35,098 nt of DNA. Origin: Bacteroides sp. (GTDB lineage Bacteria; Bacteroidota; Bacteroidia; Bacteroidales; Muribaculaceae). Numbering within the stretch: position 1 is the first letter of the stretch; every line of letters starts with the position of its first letter. The DNA lies in contig JAAVCU010000023.1 in NCBI GenBank assembly GCA_014802175.1, positions 17,560 through 52,657 of the forward strand, read 5' to 3'. Made by a program: the position numbers and the translations under genes. Shown here piece by piece: positions 24,770-32,007 of the stretch. A model generated the notes under the pieces. That model ran no database searches. It was given only the letters and a program-made list of their open reading frames with translations, and had not been told where the DNA came from.

Positions 24770-25438
24770 TCAATATCGGTCACCGAAGATACGACTACCG
24801 ATCCTTATAAGATTAGCGCCCTCCTCCACTGCTATTTTCCAGTCGTGGCTCATACCCATCGACAAGGTATCGAATCCTCGCAGATCAGGAGAAATCACTG
24901 TCTTAATCTCATTATATATATTAGCAATCGATCTGAAATCCTCCCGCACGCGTTCAAGATCATCGGTATTCGACGCCATACCCATCACTCCACAAATATG
25001 CGTATTGGTAAGCTGCTCGAATTTCCTTGATGAGAAATATTCTTTCAACTCCGCGGGTAAAAATCCGAATTTCGTTTCCTCTTTTGCCACATGCACCTGC
25101 ATGAGCACACGGGTCATGACACCCTTTTTCTCCGATTCGGCATCAATCAAATCCAGCAGTCTTTCAGAGTCTACACTCTCGATCATGGACACATTCCCCA
25201 CAAGCTGCTTCACCTTGTTGGTCTGCAGATGTCCGATGAAATGCCATTTGATGTCGTCGGGGAGCTCTTTAATTTTCTCAAGAAGTTCCTGCACTCGGCT
25301 CTCGCCAAACAGACGCTGACCTTCGGCATAAGCCTCTCTGATCATTTCGGCAGGATGAAATTTCGATACCGCCACAAGATTCACTCCTGCGGGTATCTCA
25401 GTCTTCAACTTTTCGAGTTCTTCTGCTACGCTCATCAC
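24770..25438 (-). CDS. YggS/PROSC-family pyridoxal phosphate homeostasis protein
   Basis: A 222-residue single-domain PLP-binding TIM-barrel protein that buffers pyridoxal phosphate and affects amino and keto acid balance. The PLP lysine is Lys26 in NLVAVSKFHP. Other hallmarks are FGESRVQEL, WHFIGHLQTNKVK, GVMGMAS, LSMGMSHDW and the C-terminal IRIGSRIFG. Length is normal. It lies 33 bp after the DUF4494 gene and 49 bp before the sugar permease gene, so the three are probably cotranscribed. Confidence 0.93.
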   Translation of the reverse strand: MMSVAEELEKLKTEIPAGVNLVAVSKFHPAEMIREAYAEGQRLFGESRVQELLEKIKELPDDIKWHFIGHLQTNKVKQLVGNVSMIESVDSERLLDLIDAESEKKGVMTRVLMQVHVAKEETKFGFLPAELKEYFSSRKFEQLTNTHICGVMGMASNTDDLERVREDFRSIANIYNEIKTVISPDLRGFDTLSMGMSHDWKIAVEEGANLIRIGSRIFGDRY

Positions 25439-25471
25439 TTTGGGTGCGATTTTGATTCTACGTTAATGAGA

Positions 25472-25903
25472 TTAGCCTAATTTAGCAGGATACACATCCA
25501 TCAACATAGTCTCGGTAATAGAGGCGATCTCGAAGTCTCCCATTGTACCCTTCATCCCTTCGAGGAAGTTTTTGAGAGCATCTTCAAAATCTGAAGCCTG
25601 CACAAGAATCAGAGTGGAAGTCTTCTTCTCCGTACCGCTTTTTTCATCAAGTGTAATGAAGTTGACTTTCACCTGATAATAACGGTCGCCTCCTTCATTG
25701 AAAAAGATTTCGGAAATTTTTGTTTTCTTTTCTGAAGAGATGGAATACTCGCCGGAGATGAAAGGCTTCATCTCCTCCATTATGCGGGCTTCGGCTTCGG
25801 TGAATGTCAGAGCATCAACGAGATAAGGCTCGTTAACCTTCTTCACCATACCATTTTCCATCATTTTATCATATCTCACTTTACATTCAAACCAAAGTGC
25901 CAT
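25472..25903 (-). CDS. DUF4494 domain-containing protein
   Basis: A 143-residue cytoplasmic protein of the Bacteroidetes family DUF4494, function unknown. It opens MALWFECKVRYDKMMENG. It carries the family-like stretch VNEPYLVDALTFTEAEAR and repeated strand-rich segments (YYQVKVNFITLDE, STLILVQASDFEDAL). I chose the ATG at 25903; an upstream in-frame codon at 25939 adds twelve residues unlike the family start. It is the first gene of a likely operon with yggS and the sugar permease and is divergent from the cytochrome bd operon. Confidence 0.82.
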   Translation of the reverse strand: MALWFECKVRYDKMMENGMVKKVNEPYLVDALTFTEAEARIMEEMKPFISGEYSISSEKKTKISEIFFNEGGDRYYQVKVNFITLDEKSGTEKKTSTLILVQASDFEDALKNFLEGMKGTMGDFEIASITETMLMDVYPAKLG

Positions 25904-25998
25904 TATGTCTAAACATTTTTGGGAGGCAGTCTCCAACAACTAACCCCGGGTTATCAATATTTCAATTGCATACAAAGGCCTGCAATTAATGAACTATG

Positions 25999-26006
25999 CA
26001 AAGTTA
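25999..26006 (-). promoter_or_regulatory. Possible -7 box of the DUF4494-yggS operon
   Basis: The minus strand reads TAACTTTG, a good -7 match, about 95 bp before the DUF4494 start. No TTTG lies at the expected -33 distance. Confidence 0.35.
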
Positions 26007-26049
26007 ATCAAAAATTCCCACGATTTTTCTATTTAATATATTTTTTTGT

Positions 26050-26057
26050 TAAATTTG
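26050..26057 (+). promoter_or_regulatory. Possible -7 box of the DUF4492-cydAB operon
   Basis: TAAATTTG matches TAnnTTTG, 36 bp before the DUF4492 start. The -33 position holds a T-rich tract (TTTT) instead of TTTG. Confidence 0.42.
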
Positions 26058-26093
26058 TCAAATATAAATATCCAACAACCAAATTGAGACTCC

Positions 26094-26336
26094 ATGAAAC
26101 TCCTAAAATCAATATATCAGGGAATAAAAAGAATATGGATGTTCTATTACACCGGCTTCCGGGACATGACCGTCGGCAAAACCCTATGGATGATCATCCT
26201 CGTGAAGCTGTTCATATTTTTTGTTGTGATGAAATTCCTTTTCTTCCCTAATTTCTTATCCACAAACTTTGATTCAGACGAAGCTCGCGCCGAGCACGTT
26301 CGCAATGAATTGACTTCAAGGAGCGACAAAAGATAA
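26094..26336 (+). CDS. DUF4492 small membrane protein, cytochrome bd-associated
   Basis: An 80-residue protein of the DUF4492 family, found in Bacteroidetes next to cytochrome bd genes. An amphipathic basic N-terminus (MKLLKSIYQGIKRIWMFYYTGFRDM) precedes one hydrophobic helix at about 31-52 and a charged tail of about 28 residues. It lies 31 bp before cydA on the same strand. The tight linkage suggests a small accessory subunit comparable in role to CydX/CydH, but that is inference and there is no clear sequence similarity. Confidence 0.82.
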   Translation: MKLLKSIYQGIKRIWMFYYTGFRDMTVGKTLWMIILVKLFIFFVVMKFLFFPNFLSTNFDSDEARAEHVRNELTSRSDKR

Positions 26337-26367
26337 AAACAATTAAACATTAAAACCACTATAACCT

Positions 26368-27921
26368 ATGTCAGATCTAACTTCTATCGTCGACTGGTCG
26401 CGACTGCAATTCGCAGTCACCGCCATCTACCATTGGCTTTTTGTGCCGCTCACACTCGGTTTGTCAGTCATGGTAGCCATTATGGAAAGTATCTACCTCA
26501 AGACAAAATCCGAGAGATGGCTTTACGCCACCAAATTCTGGATGCGACTTTTCGGTATCAACTTTGCTATCGGTGTCGCCACAGGTATCATCCTTGAATT
26601 CGAATTCGGCACAAACTGGAGTAACTATTCCTGGTTTGTAGGCGACATCTTTGGTGCGCCGCTCGCAATCGAAGGTATCCTCGCATTCTTTATGGAATCC
26701 ACTTTCGTTGCCGTCATGTTCTTCGGATGGAACAAAGTGAGTCCGCGTTTCCACCTCGCCTCCACATGGCTCACAGCCCTTGGAGCCTCAATCTCCGCAC
26801 TCTGGATCCTTGTTGCCAACGCATGGATGCAATATCCCGTGGGAATGGAATTTGATCCGGATCAGATGCGCAATGTGATGGATAACTTCTGGGCTCTCTT
26901 CTCCGGAATAGCTGTCAATAAATTCTTTCATGCCGTGCTCAGTGGCTGGGCACTGTCAGGTGTATTTGTAATCGGAGTCAGCTGCTGGTTCCTATGGAAA
27001 AAACGCAATGTTGAATTCGCTATCCGCTCTATAAAAGTCGGCGCATGGTTCGGACTCGCCGGAATGCTTCTCACCATGTACACCGGCGACGGCTCCGCCG
27101 TTGAGGTTACCAAACACCAGCCTATGAAACTCGCTGCCATGGAAGGTCTCTATCACGGACACCAGGGTCAGAGTCTTGCTGCGGTTGCTATCCTCAACCC
27201 GAATAAAGATTGGAACAACGATGAGGATGAATATTTGTTTGAGATCGCAATTCCCAACGGATTGTCGATCCTTGGTCGCCATGATATGGACGCATTCATC
27301 CCCGGAATCACTGATATCATCAACGGTGTGGATATCGATGCCAACGGCGACACAATCAATACCGTTTCATATCAGGATCGCATAGCAAAAGGTAAACTCG
27401 CCCAGCAGGCACTCAAAGAATATGGCGAAGCGCGCGAAGCGGGAGACTCCGCCCTGATGGCATCAACTCTTACCACCCTGCGTGAGAATTACCCCTATTT
27501 CGGCTATGGCTACTTCAAATCTGTTGACGAAGCCATTCCGCCTGTCGGACTTACATTCACAATGTTCCGCGTGATGGTGATTCTCGGTTCATACTTCCTT
27601 GCATTCTTCGTGATCGTGCTCTTCCTTGTTTACCGCACAGAGCTTTTGCAGAAAAAGACTTGGATTCAATGGATTGCCATGGCCTCCGTACCGTTTATGT
27701 GGATATGCTCCGAAGCCGGATGGGCAGTTGCCGAAGTTGGCCGCCAGCCTTGGACAGTACAGGATCTTCTCCCGACCGTAGCCTCTGTTTCGGCAGTACC
27801 GGCAACCTCAGTCATGGTAACATTCTGGCTGTTTGCTCTGATATTTACCGTTCTCTTGGTTGCAGAAGTAAGCATCATGTGCCGTCAGATAAGCAAAGAA
27901 TCCAAGAAAACCCTTTCCTAA
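26368..27921 (+). CDS. cydA: Cytochrome bd ubiquinol oxidase subunit I
   Basis: A 517-residue heme-bearing subunit of the quinol oxidase that reduces oxygen at the inner membrane with high affinity. Expected heme ligands are His22 (TAIYHWLFVPLTLG), His188 (NKFFHAVLSGW) and Met399 (GLTFTMFRVM). The quinol loop motif KHQPMKLAAMEG is at 249-260, and GRQPW precedes the C-terminal helices. About 130 residues separate the quinol motif from the Met399 helix, a long-loop arrangement as in E. coli, though here the loop is acidic and different in sequence. It is the middle gene of DUF4492-cydA-cydB. Confidence 0.97.
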   Translation: MSDLTSIVDWSRLQFAVTAIYHWLFVPLTLGLSVMVAIMESIYLKTKSERWLYATKFWMRLFGINFAIGVATGIILEFEFGTNWSNYSWFVGDIFGAPLAIEGILAFFMESTFVAVMFFGWNKVSPRFHLASTWLTALGASISALWILVANAWMQYPVGMEFDPDQMRNVMDNFWALFSGIAVNKFFHAVLSGWALSGVFVIGVSCWFLWKKRNVEFAIRSIKVGAWFGLAGMLLTMYTGDGSAVEVTKHQPMKLAAMEGLYHGHQGQSLAAVAILNPNKDWNNDEDEYLFEIAIPNGLSILGRHDMDAFIPGITDIINGVDIDANGDTINTVSYQDRIAKGKLAQQALKEYGEAREAGDSALMASTLTTLRENYPYFGYGYFKSVDEAIPPVGLTFTMFRVMVILGSYFLAFFVIVLFLVYRTELLQKKTWIQWIAMASVPFMWICSEAGWAVAEVGRQPWTVQDLLPTVASVSAVPATSVMVTFWLFALIFTVLLVAEVSIMCRQISKESKKTLS

Positions 27922-27961
27922 GTCTCGGAATCCAGTGATTAAAATATAAAAACACAACTCT

Positions 27962-27981
27962 GAAGTTGTTTAAACAACTTC
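27962..27981. repeat. 20-bp perfect palindrome between cydA and cydB
   Basis: GAAGTTGTTTAAACAACTTC equals its own reverse complement. It matches the terminal 14 bases of element E (GAAGTTGTTTAAAC) back to back with no interior. It lies 17 bp before the cydB start, so in the mRNA it would form a stem between the two reading frames. Confidence 0.85.
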
Positions 27982-27998
27982 TTTAACACGAATATAAA

Positions 27999-29150
27999 AT
28001 GACACTCGAATATCTTCAGAATTATTGGTGGCTGCTTGTTTCCGTATTAGGAGGCATCCTGGTCTTCCTGCTCTTTGTGCAAGGCGGTCAGTCCATGCTG
28101 CTCACGGCAGGTTCTAAACTCAGACGCGACCTGATTGTCAACTCCATGGGAAGTAAATGGGAATTGACATTCACAACACTCGTCACTTTCGGAGGAGCGG
28201 CATTCGCCTCCTTCCCCCTATTCTATTCCACCAGCTTCGGTGGTGCTTACTGGCTCTGGATTCTCATCCTCTTCAGCTTCGTAGTTCAGGCTGTAAGCTA
28301 TGAATTCCGTCGCAAGAAAGGCAACCTCTACGGCACCCGCACCTACGACATCTTCCTATTTCTTAACGGATGTGTCGGCTGCATTCTCCTTGGAGTCGCT
28401 GTTTCCATGTTCTTCTTCGGAGCTGAATTCACCGTTAACAAAGGAAATCTCCTCATCGGTTCGGCACCTGTAATCTCACAATGGGCTCCTACCCACGGTT
28501 TTGAAGCCATCTTCAATTGGAAAAACCTCATTCTTGGCATTGCGGTTCTTTTCCTCGCACGCACACAGGCCTGCCTCTATATGATGAACAATATCACCGA
28601 CGACCCCGACTTCTTCCAGTCCCTTAAAGGAAAAGCATTTATCAATGGGGGTATCTTCCTTGTATTCTTCCTTTGGTTCTTAGGCACACTCCTCACTGCA
28701 GATGGCTACACCGTTATCTCAGAAGGAATCAGAACTAAGAGCGTGGAAATTACTCCATTCAAATATTATCATAACTATATGGCACTTTGGCCCGCGCTTG
28801 CATGCCTTACCATCGGCGTGGTCGCCGTGCTATTCGGCTGGTTGAAGTCTTGCTTCGGGAAACACTTCACCAAAGGAATATGGTTCACAGGGATCGGCAC
28901 ATTCCTTGTTGTGGCATCACTTTTCTGGGTTGCAGGTTATAATGACACACCTTTCTATCCATCACTGCTCAATCCGGCAGATTCACTCACAATCCGAAAC
29001 GCATCCTCTTCGGAATTCACCTTGACAGCCATGAGCTACGTATCCATCCTGATACCATTCGTACTCGCCTACATCGCCTACGTTTGGCGCAGCATGGACA
29101 AAAAGAAGCTCACCCCCGAAGGCCTCGAATCTTCCGACCACGCCTATTAA
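27999..29150 (+). CDS. cydB: Cytochrome bd ubiquinol oxidase subunit II
   Basis: A 383-residue polytopic partner of CydA. The N-terminus LQNYWWLLVSVLGGILVFLLFVQGG is the typical first helix of CydB. Later features are VQAVSYEFRRKKGN in the second quarter, LARTQACLYMMNN in the middle and a final long helix before DKKKLTPE. It has about nine hydrophobic segments and normal length. It follows cydA by 77 bp, a gap that contains a 20-bp palindrome, and ends in a strong terminator hairpin. Confidence 0.96.
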   Translation: MTLEYLQNYWWLLVSVLGGILVFLLFVQGGQSMLLTAGSKLRRDLIVNSMGSKWELTFTTLVTFGGAAFASFPLFYSTSFGGAYWLWILILFSFVVQAVSYEFRRKKGNLYGTRTYDIFLFLNGCVGCILLGVAVSMFFFGAEFTVNKGNLLIGSAPVISQWAPTHGFEAIFNWKNLILGIAVLFLARTQACLYMMNNITDDPDFFQSLKGKAFINGGIFLVFFLWFLGTLLTADGYTVISEGIRTKSVEITPFKYYHNYMALWPALACLTIGVVAVLFGWLKSCFGKHFTKGIWFTGIGTFLVVASLFWVAGYNDTPFYPSLLNPADSLTIRNASSSEFTLTAMSYVSILIPFVLAYIAYVWRSMDKKKLTPEGLESSDHAY

Positions 29151-29182
29151 ATTTGTGAGATCCGTTAAGATATATTAATTTT

Positions 29183-29217
29183 GTGTATCGGAATTGCCGC
29201 GCGGCATTCCGATACAC
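29183..29217 (+). terminator. Terminator after cydB
   Basis: GTGTATCGGAAT(T)GCCGC and GCGGCATTCCGATACAC form a 17-bp stem with one bulged T, followed by TTGTTTT. It separates cydAB from the chromate transporter genes. Confidence 0.82.
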
Positions 29218-29238
29218 TTGTTTTATCACCATTCATTA

Positions 29239-29844
29239 ATGCCAGAAATGGAAGAGACAGAAATCAAAGTCGGCGAACCGAAGACTCCTCTATGGAGACT
29301 GTTCGCATCATTCTTTAAGATAGGCGCTTTCACATTCGGTGGAGGTTGGGCCATGATCTCGATTATAGAGCGGGAGATAGTTGATAAATACCACTGGATT
29401 GAACGCGACGACTTCCTCGATTTACTCGCTATCGCTCAAAGTCTGCCAGGCATACTCGCAGTTAATATCGCTACAGCCGTTGGCGACAAACTACGCGGCA
29501 CTCGCGGCAGCATCATCGCCTCCTTAGGAACAATACTCCCCTCTTTCCTGATCATACTTGCAATCGCAATCTTCCTCACTCCCGATATGATTAAGAACAA
29601 CCGCGTGATTGCAGCTATCTTCATGGGCATACGACCTGCAGTTGTCGCACTCATCATTGCACCGGTGTTAACATCCGCGAAAGCAGCAAAACTCACTTGG
29701 AAAACAGTATGGATTCCGTTGGTAGTGGCTCTGCTCATATCCATCGATCAAGGATTCATCTCAAATCCCATCCTCTATATTATACTTGGAGCTTGCGGCG
29801 GTTTCTTATGCTGGTGGATTCCCCGTCGCAAATTAAATTCTTAA
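29239..29844 (+). CDS. Chromate transporter, half-size CHR protein (first of pair)
   Basis: A 201-residue single-domain member of the CHR family of anion transporters. The signature FKIGAFTFGGGWAMISIIE lies near the N-terminus, and LDLLAIAQSLPGILAVNIATAVG is the conserved second motif. About five or six hydrophobic segments follow. I use the ATG at 29239 (MPEMEE); an upstream TTG lies inside the cydB terminator stem. A second half-size CHR gene follows at 29963. Such pairs are thought to form heteromers in place of full-length ChrA. Substrate could be chromate, sulfate or another anion. Confidence 0.88.
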   Translation: MPEMEETEIKVGEPKTPLWRLFASFFKIGAFTFGGGWAMISIIEREIVDKYHWIERDDFLDLLAIAQSLPGILAVNIATAVGDKLRGTRGSIIASLGTILPSFLIILAIAIFLTPDMIKNNRVIAAIFMGIRPAVVALIIAPVLTSAKAAKLTWKTVWIPLVVALLISIDQGFISNPILYIILGACGGFLCWWIPRRKLNS

Positions 29845-29962
29845 GATTATAAGTAATAAGCTGTCATAAAATAATTAATACATTGAGAGCTCTTAAATAA
29901 ACATGCTCACAGCTGAATATCTCAATTATTAATTATTAACCATTAATTATTAACTACATACG
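29845..29962. other. AT-rich gap between the two CHR genes
   Basis: This 118-bp stretch has no gene. It contains a near-tandem ATTAATTATTAACCATTAAT repeat just before the second CHR gene and a possible AGCTGT/ACAGCT fold. No TAnnTTTG box is evident. Confidence 0.4.
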
Positions 29963-30568
29963 ATGTCAATATATTGGAAACTTATATGGGCGTACCTTAA
30001 GATCGGTATCTTCGGTTTCGGCGGAGGTTACGCCATGTTATCGCTCGTTGAGAAGTCGGTGGTAGGTCCCGGATGGATCAGTGAAACCATGTTCACCGAC
30101 ATTGTCGCCATATCGCAGATGACCCCCGGTCCGATCGGTATTAACTCCGCTACATATATCGGATATGTCGCCCCCGGAAGTGTCAACCCCGAATTACACG
30201 GAGTGCTATGGGGATTAATGGGATCCATTTTTGCCACACTCGCCGTAACGGTGCCAAGCTTTTTCCTTGTGCTCTACAGCGCGCACTTCATTCGTCGCCA
30301 CAACGAAAGCGGAGCAGTCAAAGCTGTATTCTCCGGATTGCGCCCAGTAGTGGTAGGCTTGATAGCGTCAGCAGCCATAATGCTTATGAATGCGGCAAAC
30401 TTCAATCCTAACGGAATCTCATCGCAGATGTGGACAAACATTGCCATCTGCGCCATAGCTTTCTGTCTGGCATATTTCCCGATTAAATTCAAGAAAAAGT
30501 CAATAAAGATTCATCCTATCCTGATTATTATACTCGCAGGAATAGCCGGATTTGTATTATATTACTAA
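29963..30568 (+). CDS. Chromate transporter, half-size CHR protein (second of pair)
   Basis: A 201-residue CHR-family membrane protein, the partner of the gene at 29239. The N-terminal signature is YLKIGIFGFGGGYAMLSLVEK, and the second motif, DIVAISQMTPGPIGINSATYIGY, is the more typical CHR form. FRRHNESGAVKAVFSGLRPVVVGL-type sequence lies in the cytoplasmic loop. The two proteins differ at their second motifs (AIAQSLPG versus AISQMTPG), as expected for the two non-identical halves of a pair. The stop codon is one base before the folC start, so folC is likely coexpressed. Confidence 0.9.
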   Translation: MSIYWKLIWAYLKIGIFGFGGGYAMLSLVEKSVVGPGWISETMFTDIVAISQMTPGPIGINSATYIGYVAPGSVNPELHGVLWGLMGSIFATLAVTVPSFFLVLYSAHFIRRHNESGAVKAVFSGLRPVVVGLIASAAIMLMNAANFNPNGISSQMWTNIAICAIAFCLAYFPIKFKKKSIKIHPILIIILAGIAGFVLYY

Positions 30569-30569
30569 A

Positions 30570-31916
30570 ATGAACGCACCTGAAACGCTGAATCCCATAG
30601 AGAAGCAGTATAAGGAATCTCTTGATTACCTATTTTCACAGCTCCCGATGTTTTCGAGAGTCGGGGGACCTGCTTACAAACCCGGATTGGAACGAGTGAT
30701 TGCCCTTTCTGAGATATTTGGAAATCCACATTCAAAATTCAAAGCTATTCACATCGCCGGCACAAACGGTAAAGGGAGCACGTCTCATCTTCTTGCTTCC
30801 GTGTTGCAGGCTAATGGATATAAAACCGCGCTATACACCTCTCCCCACCTCGTCGACTTCCGCGAAAGAATACGCATCAACGGGGAGATGATACCCAAAG
30901 AGAAAGTAATCGAATTCACACAGCGTTGGAAGAACACCGATGCTGAAATCGATCCCTCTTTCTTTGAATTGACCATGATGATGGCATTTGATTGGTTCGC
31001 CTCAGATAATGTTGACATAGCGGTAATAGAAGTAGGAATGGGCGGACGACTCGATTCCACCAATATCATCACTCCCCTGCTCTCCGCCATTACCAATATA
31101 TCTTTCGACCACACTCAGTTTTTAGGCGACACTCTCGCAAAGATCGCTTCCGAAAAGGCGGGTATAATCAAGAGAGGAATACCGGTGGTGATAGGAGAAG
31201 CCATACCCGAAACGGAAATGGTGTTCCGCGATAAAGCGGAATCCGTCAGTGCTCCGATACGCGAAGCATACAACAACGATCTTCTAACCGCATTTGAACC
31301 TGACACGGAATGGGGCTGGCAGTGCAACTCCGAACTAACCGGACCTTTCCATCTCACGCTTGCCGGCGATTATCAGCGCAAGAATATTAATACTGTTTTG
31401 AATATACTATCAGTGCTGCCAACCGTAGGGCTGACATTAGAAGAGGACAAGACAAAAGCAGGACTCGAAAAAGTTGTGGAGAACACCGGTTTGGCAGGAC
31501 GATGGATGCGCGTCGCCTCAAATCCGTTGACTATATGCGACACCGGACATAACGAAGCCGGGCTCTCATACAATCTCGTTCAACTGAAAAATATCCTCTC
31601 CCGAAAACGGGAAATGACTCCCGACACATCATTGATATTCGTATTAGGATTCGTATCGGATAAAGATGTGGATCACATCCTGCCGACGTTCCCTAAGGAT
31701 GCAGTCTACTATATTACTCAGGCATCAATTCCACGCGCTATGGCAGCCGAAGTCCTCGCTCGCAAATGCGAGGAGCAAGGTCTTAATGTAGCTGCAGTGG
31801 TTCCATCAGTAAAAGAGGCTGCAACGAGAGCCACCGAATCAGCCAACAGATCGGACGTGATCTATATAGGCGGTTCCACCTTCGTTGTTGCCGACTATCT
31901 TAACCCCCAAATTTAA
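30570..31916 (+). CDS. folC: Bifunctional dihydrofolate synthase/folylpolyglutamate synthase
   Basis: A 448-residue Mur-ligase-type enzyme that adds glutamate to dihydropteroate and then to folates. The P-loop is GTNGKGST at 64-71, followed by LYTSPHLVDFRERIRING. EVGMGGRLDSTNI, the FDHTQFLGDTLAKIASEKAGIIK block with the carbamylated-lysine region, and CDTGHNEAG in the C-terminal domain complete the family pattern. I start at the ATG at 30570; an in-frame TTG at 30552 lies inside the CHR gene. The one-base gap suggests coupled translation with the CHR gene. Confidence 0.94.
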   Translation: MNAPETLNPIEKQYKESLDYLFSQLPMFSRVGGPAYKPGLERVIALSEIFGNPHSKFKAIHIAGTNGKGSTSHLLASVLQANGYKTALYTSPHLVDFRERIRINGEMIPKEKVIEFTQRWKNTDAEIDPSFFELTMMMAFDWFASDNVDIAVIEVGMGGRLDSTNIITPLLSAITNISFDHTQFLGDTLAKIASEKAGIIKRGIPVVIGEAIPETEMVFRDKAESVSAPIREAYNNDLLTAFEPDTEWGWQCNSELTGPFHLTLAGDYQRKNINTVLNILSVLPTVGLTLEEDKTKAGLEKVVENTGLAGRWMRVASNPLTICDTGHNEAGLSYNLVQLKNILSRKREMTPDTSLIFVLGFVSDKDVDHILPTFPKDAVYYITQASIPRAMAAEVLARKCEEQGLNVAAVVPSVKEAATRATESANRSDVIYIGGSTFVVADYLNPQI

Positions 31917-31943
31917 GATCACACATACTCTATTCAAAACATC

Positions 31944-31979
31944 AAGGGATGCCTCGGTTTCATATCCGTGACATCCCTT
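31944..31979. terminator. Hairpin between convergent folC and rng
   Basis: AAGGGATG and CATCCCTT pair as the base of a stem with further CGG/CCG pairing inside. T tracts on both sides are weak. It lies in the 91-bp gap between the two stop codons and could serve both genes. Confidence 0.55.
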
Positions 31980-32007
31980 ATTCTTCAACCATAGGTCTCT
32001 ATGGGAT

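Noticed and set aside
29194-29238. TTG start for the first CHR gene
   Set aside because: It lies inside the cydB terminator stem and adds non-homologous residues; the ATG at 29239 is preferred.
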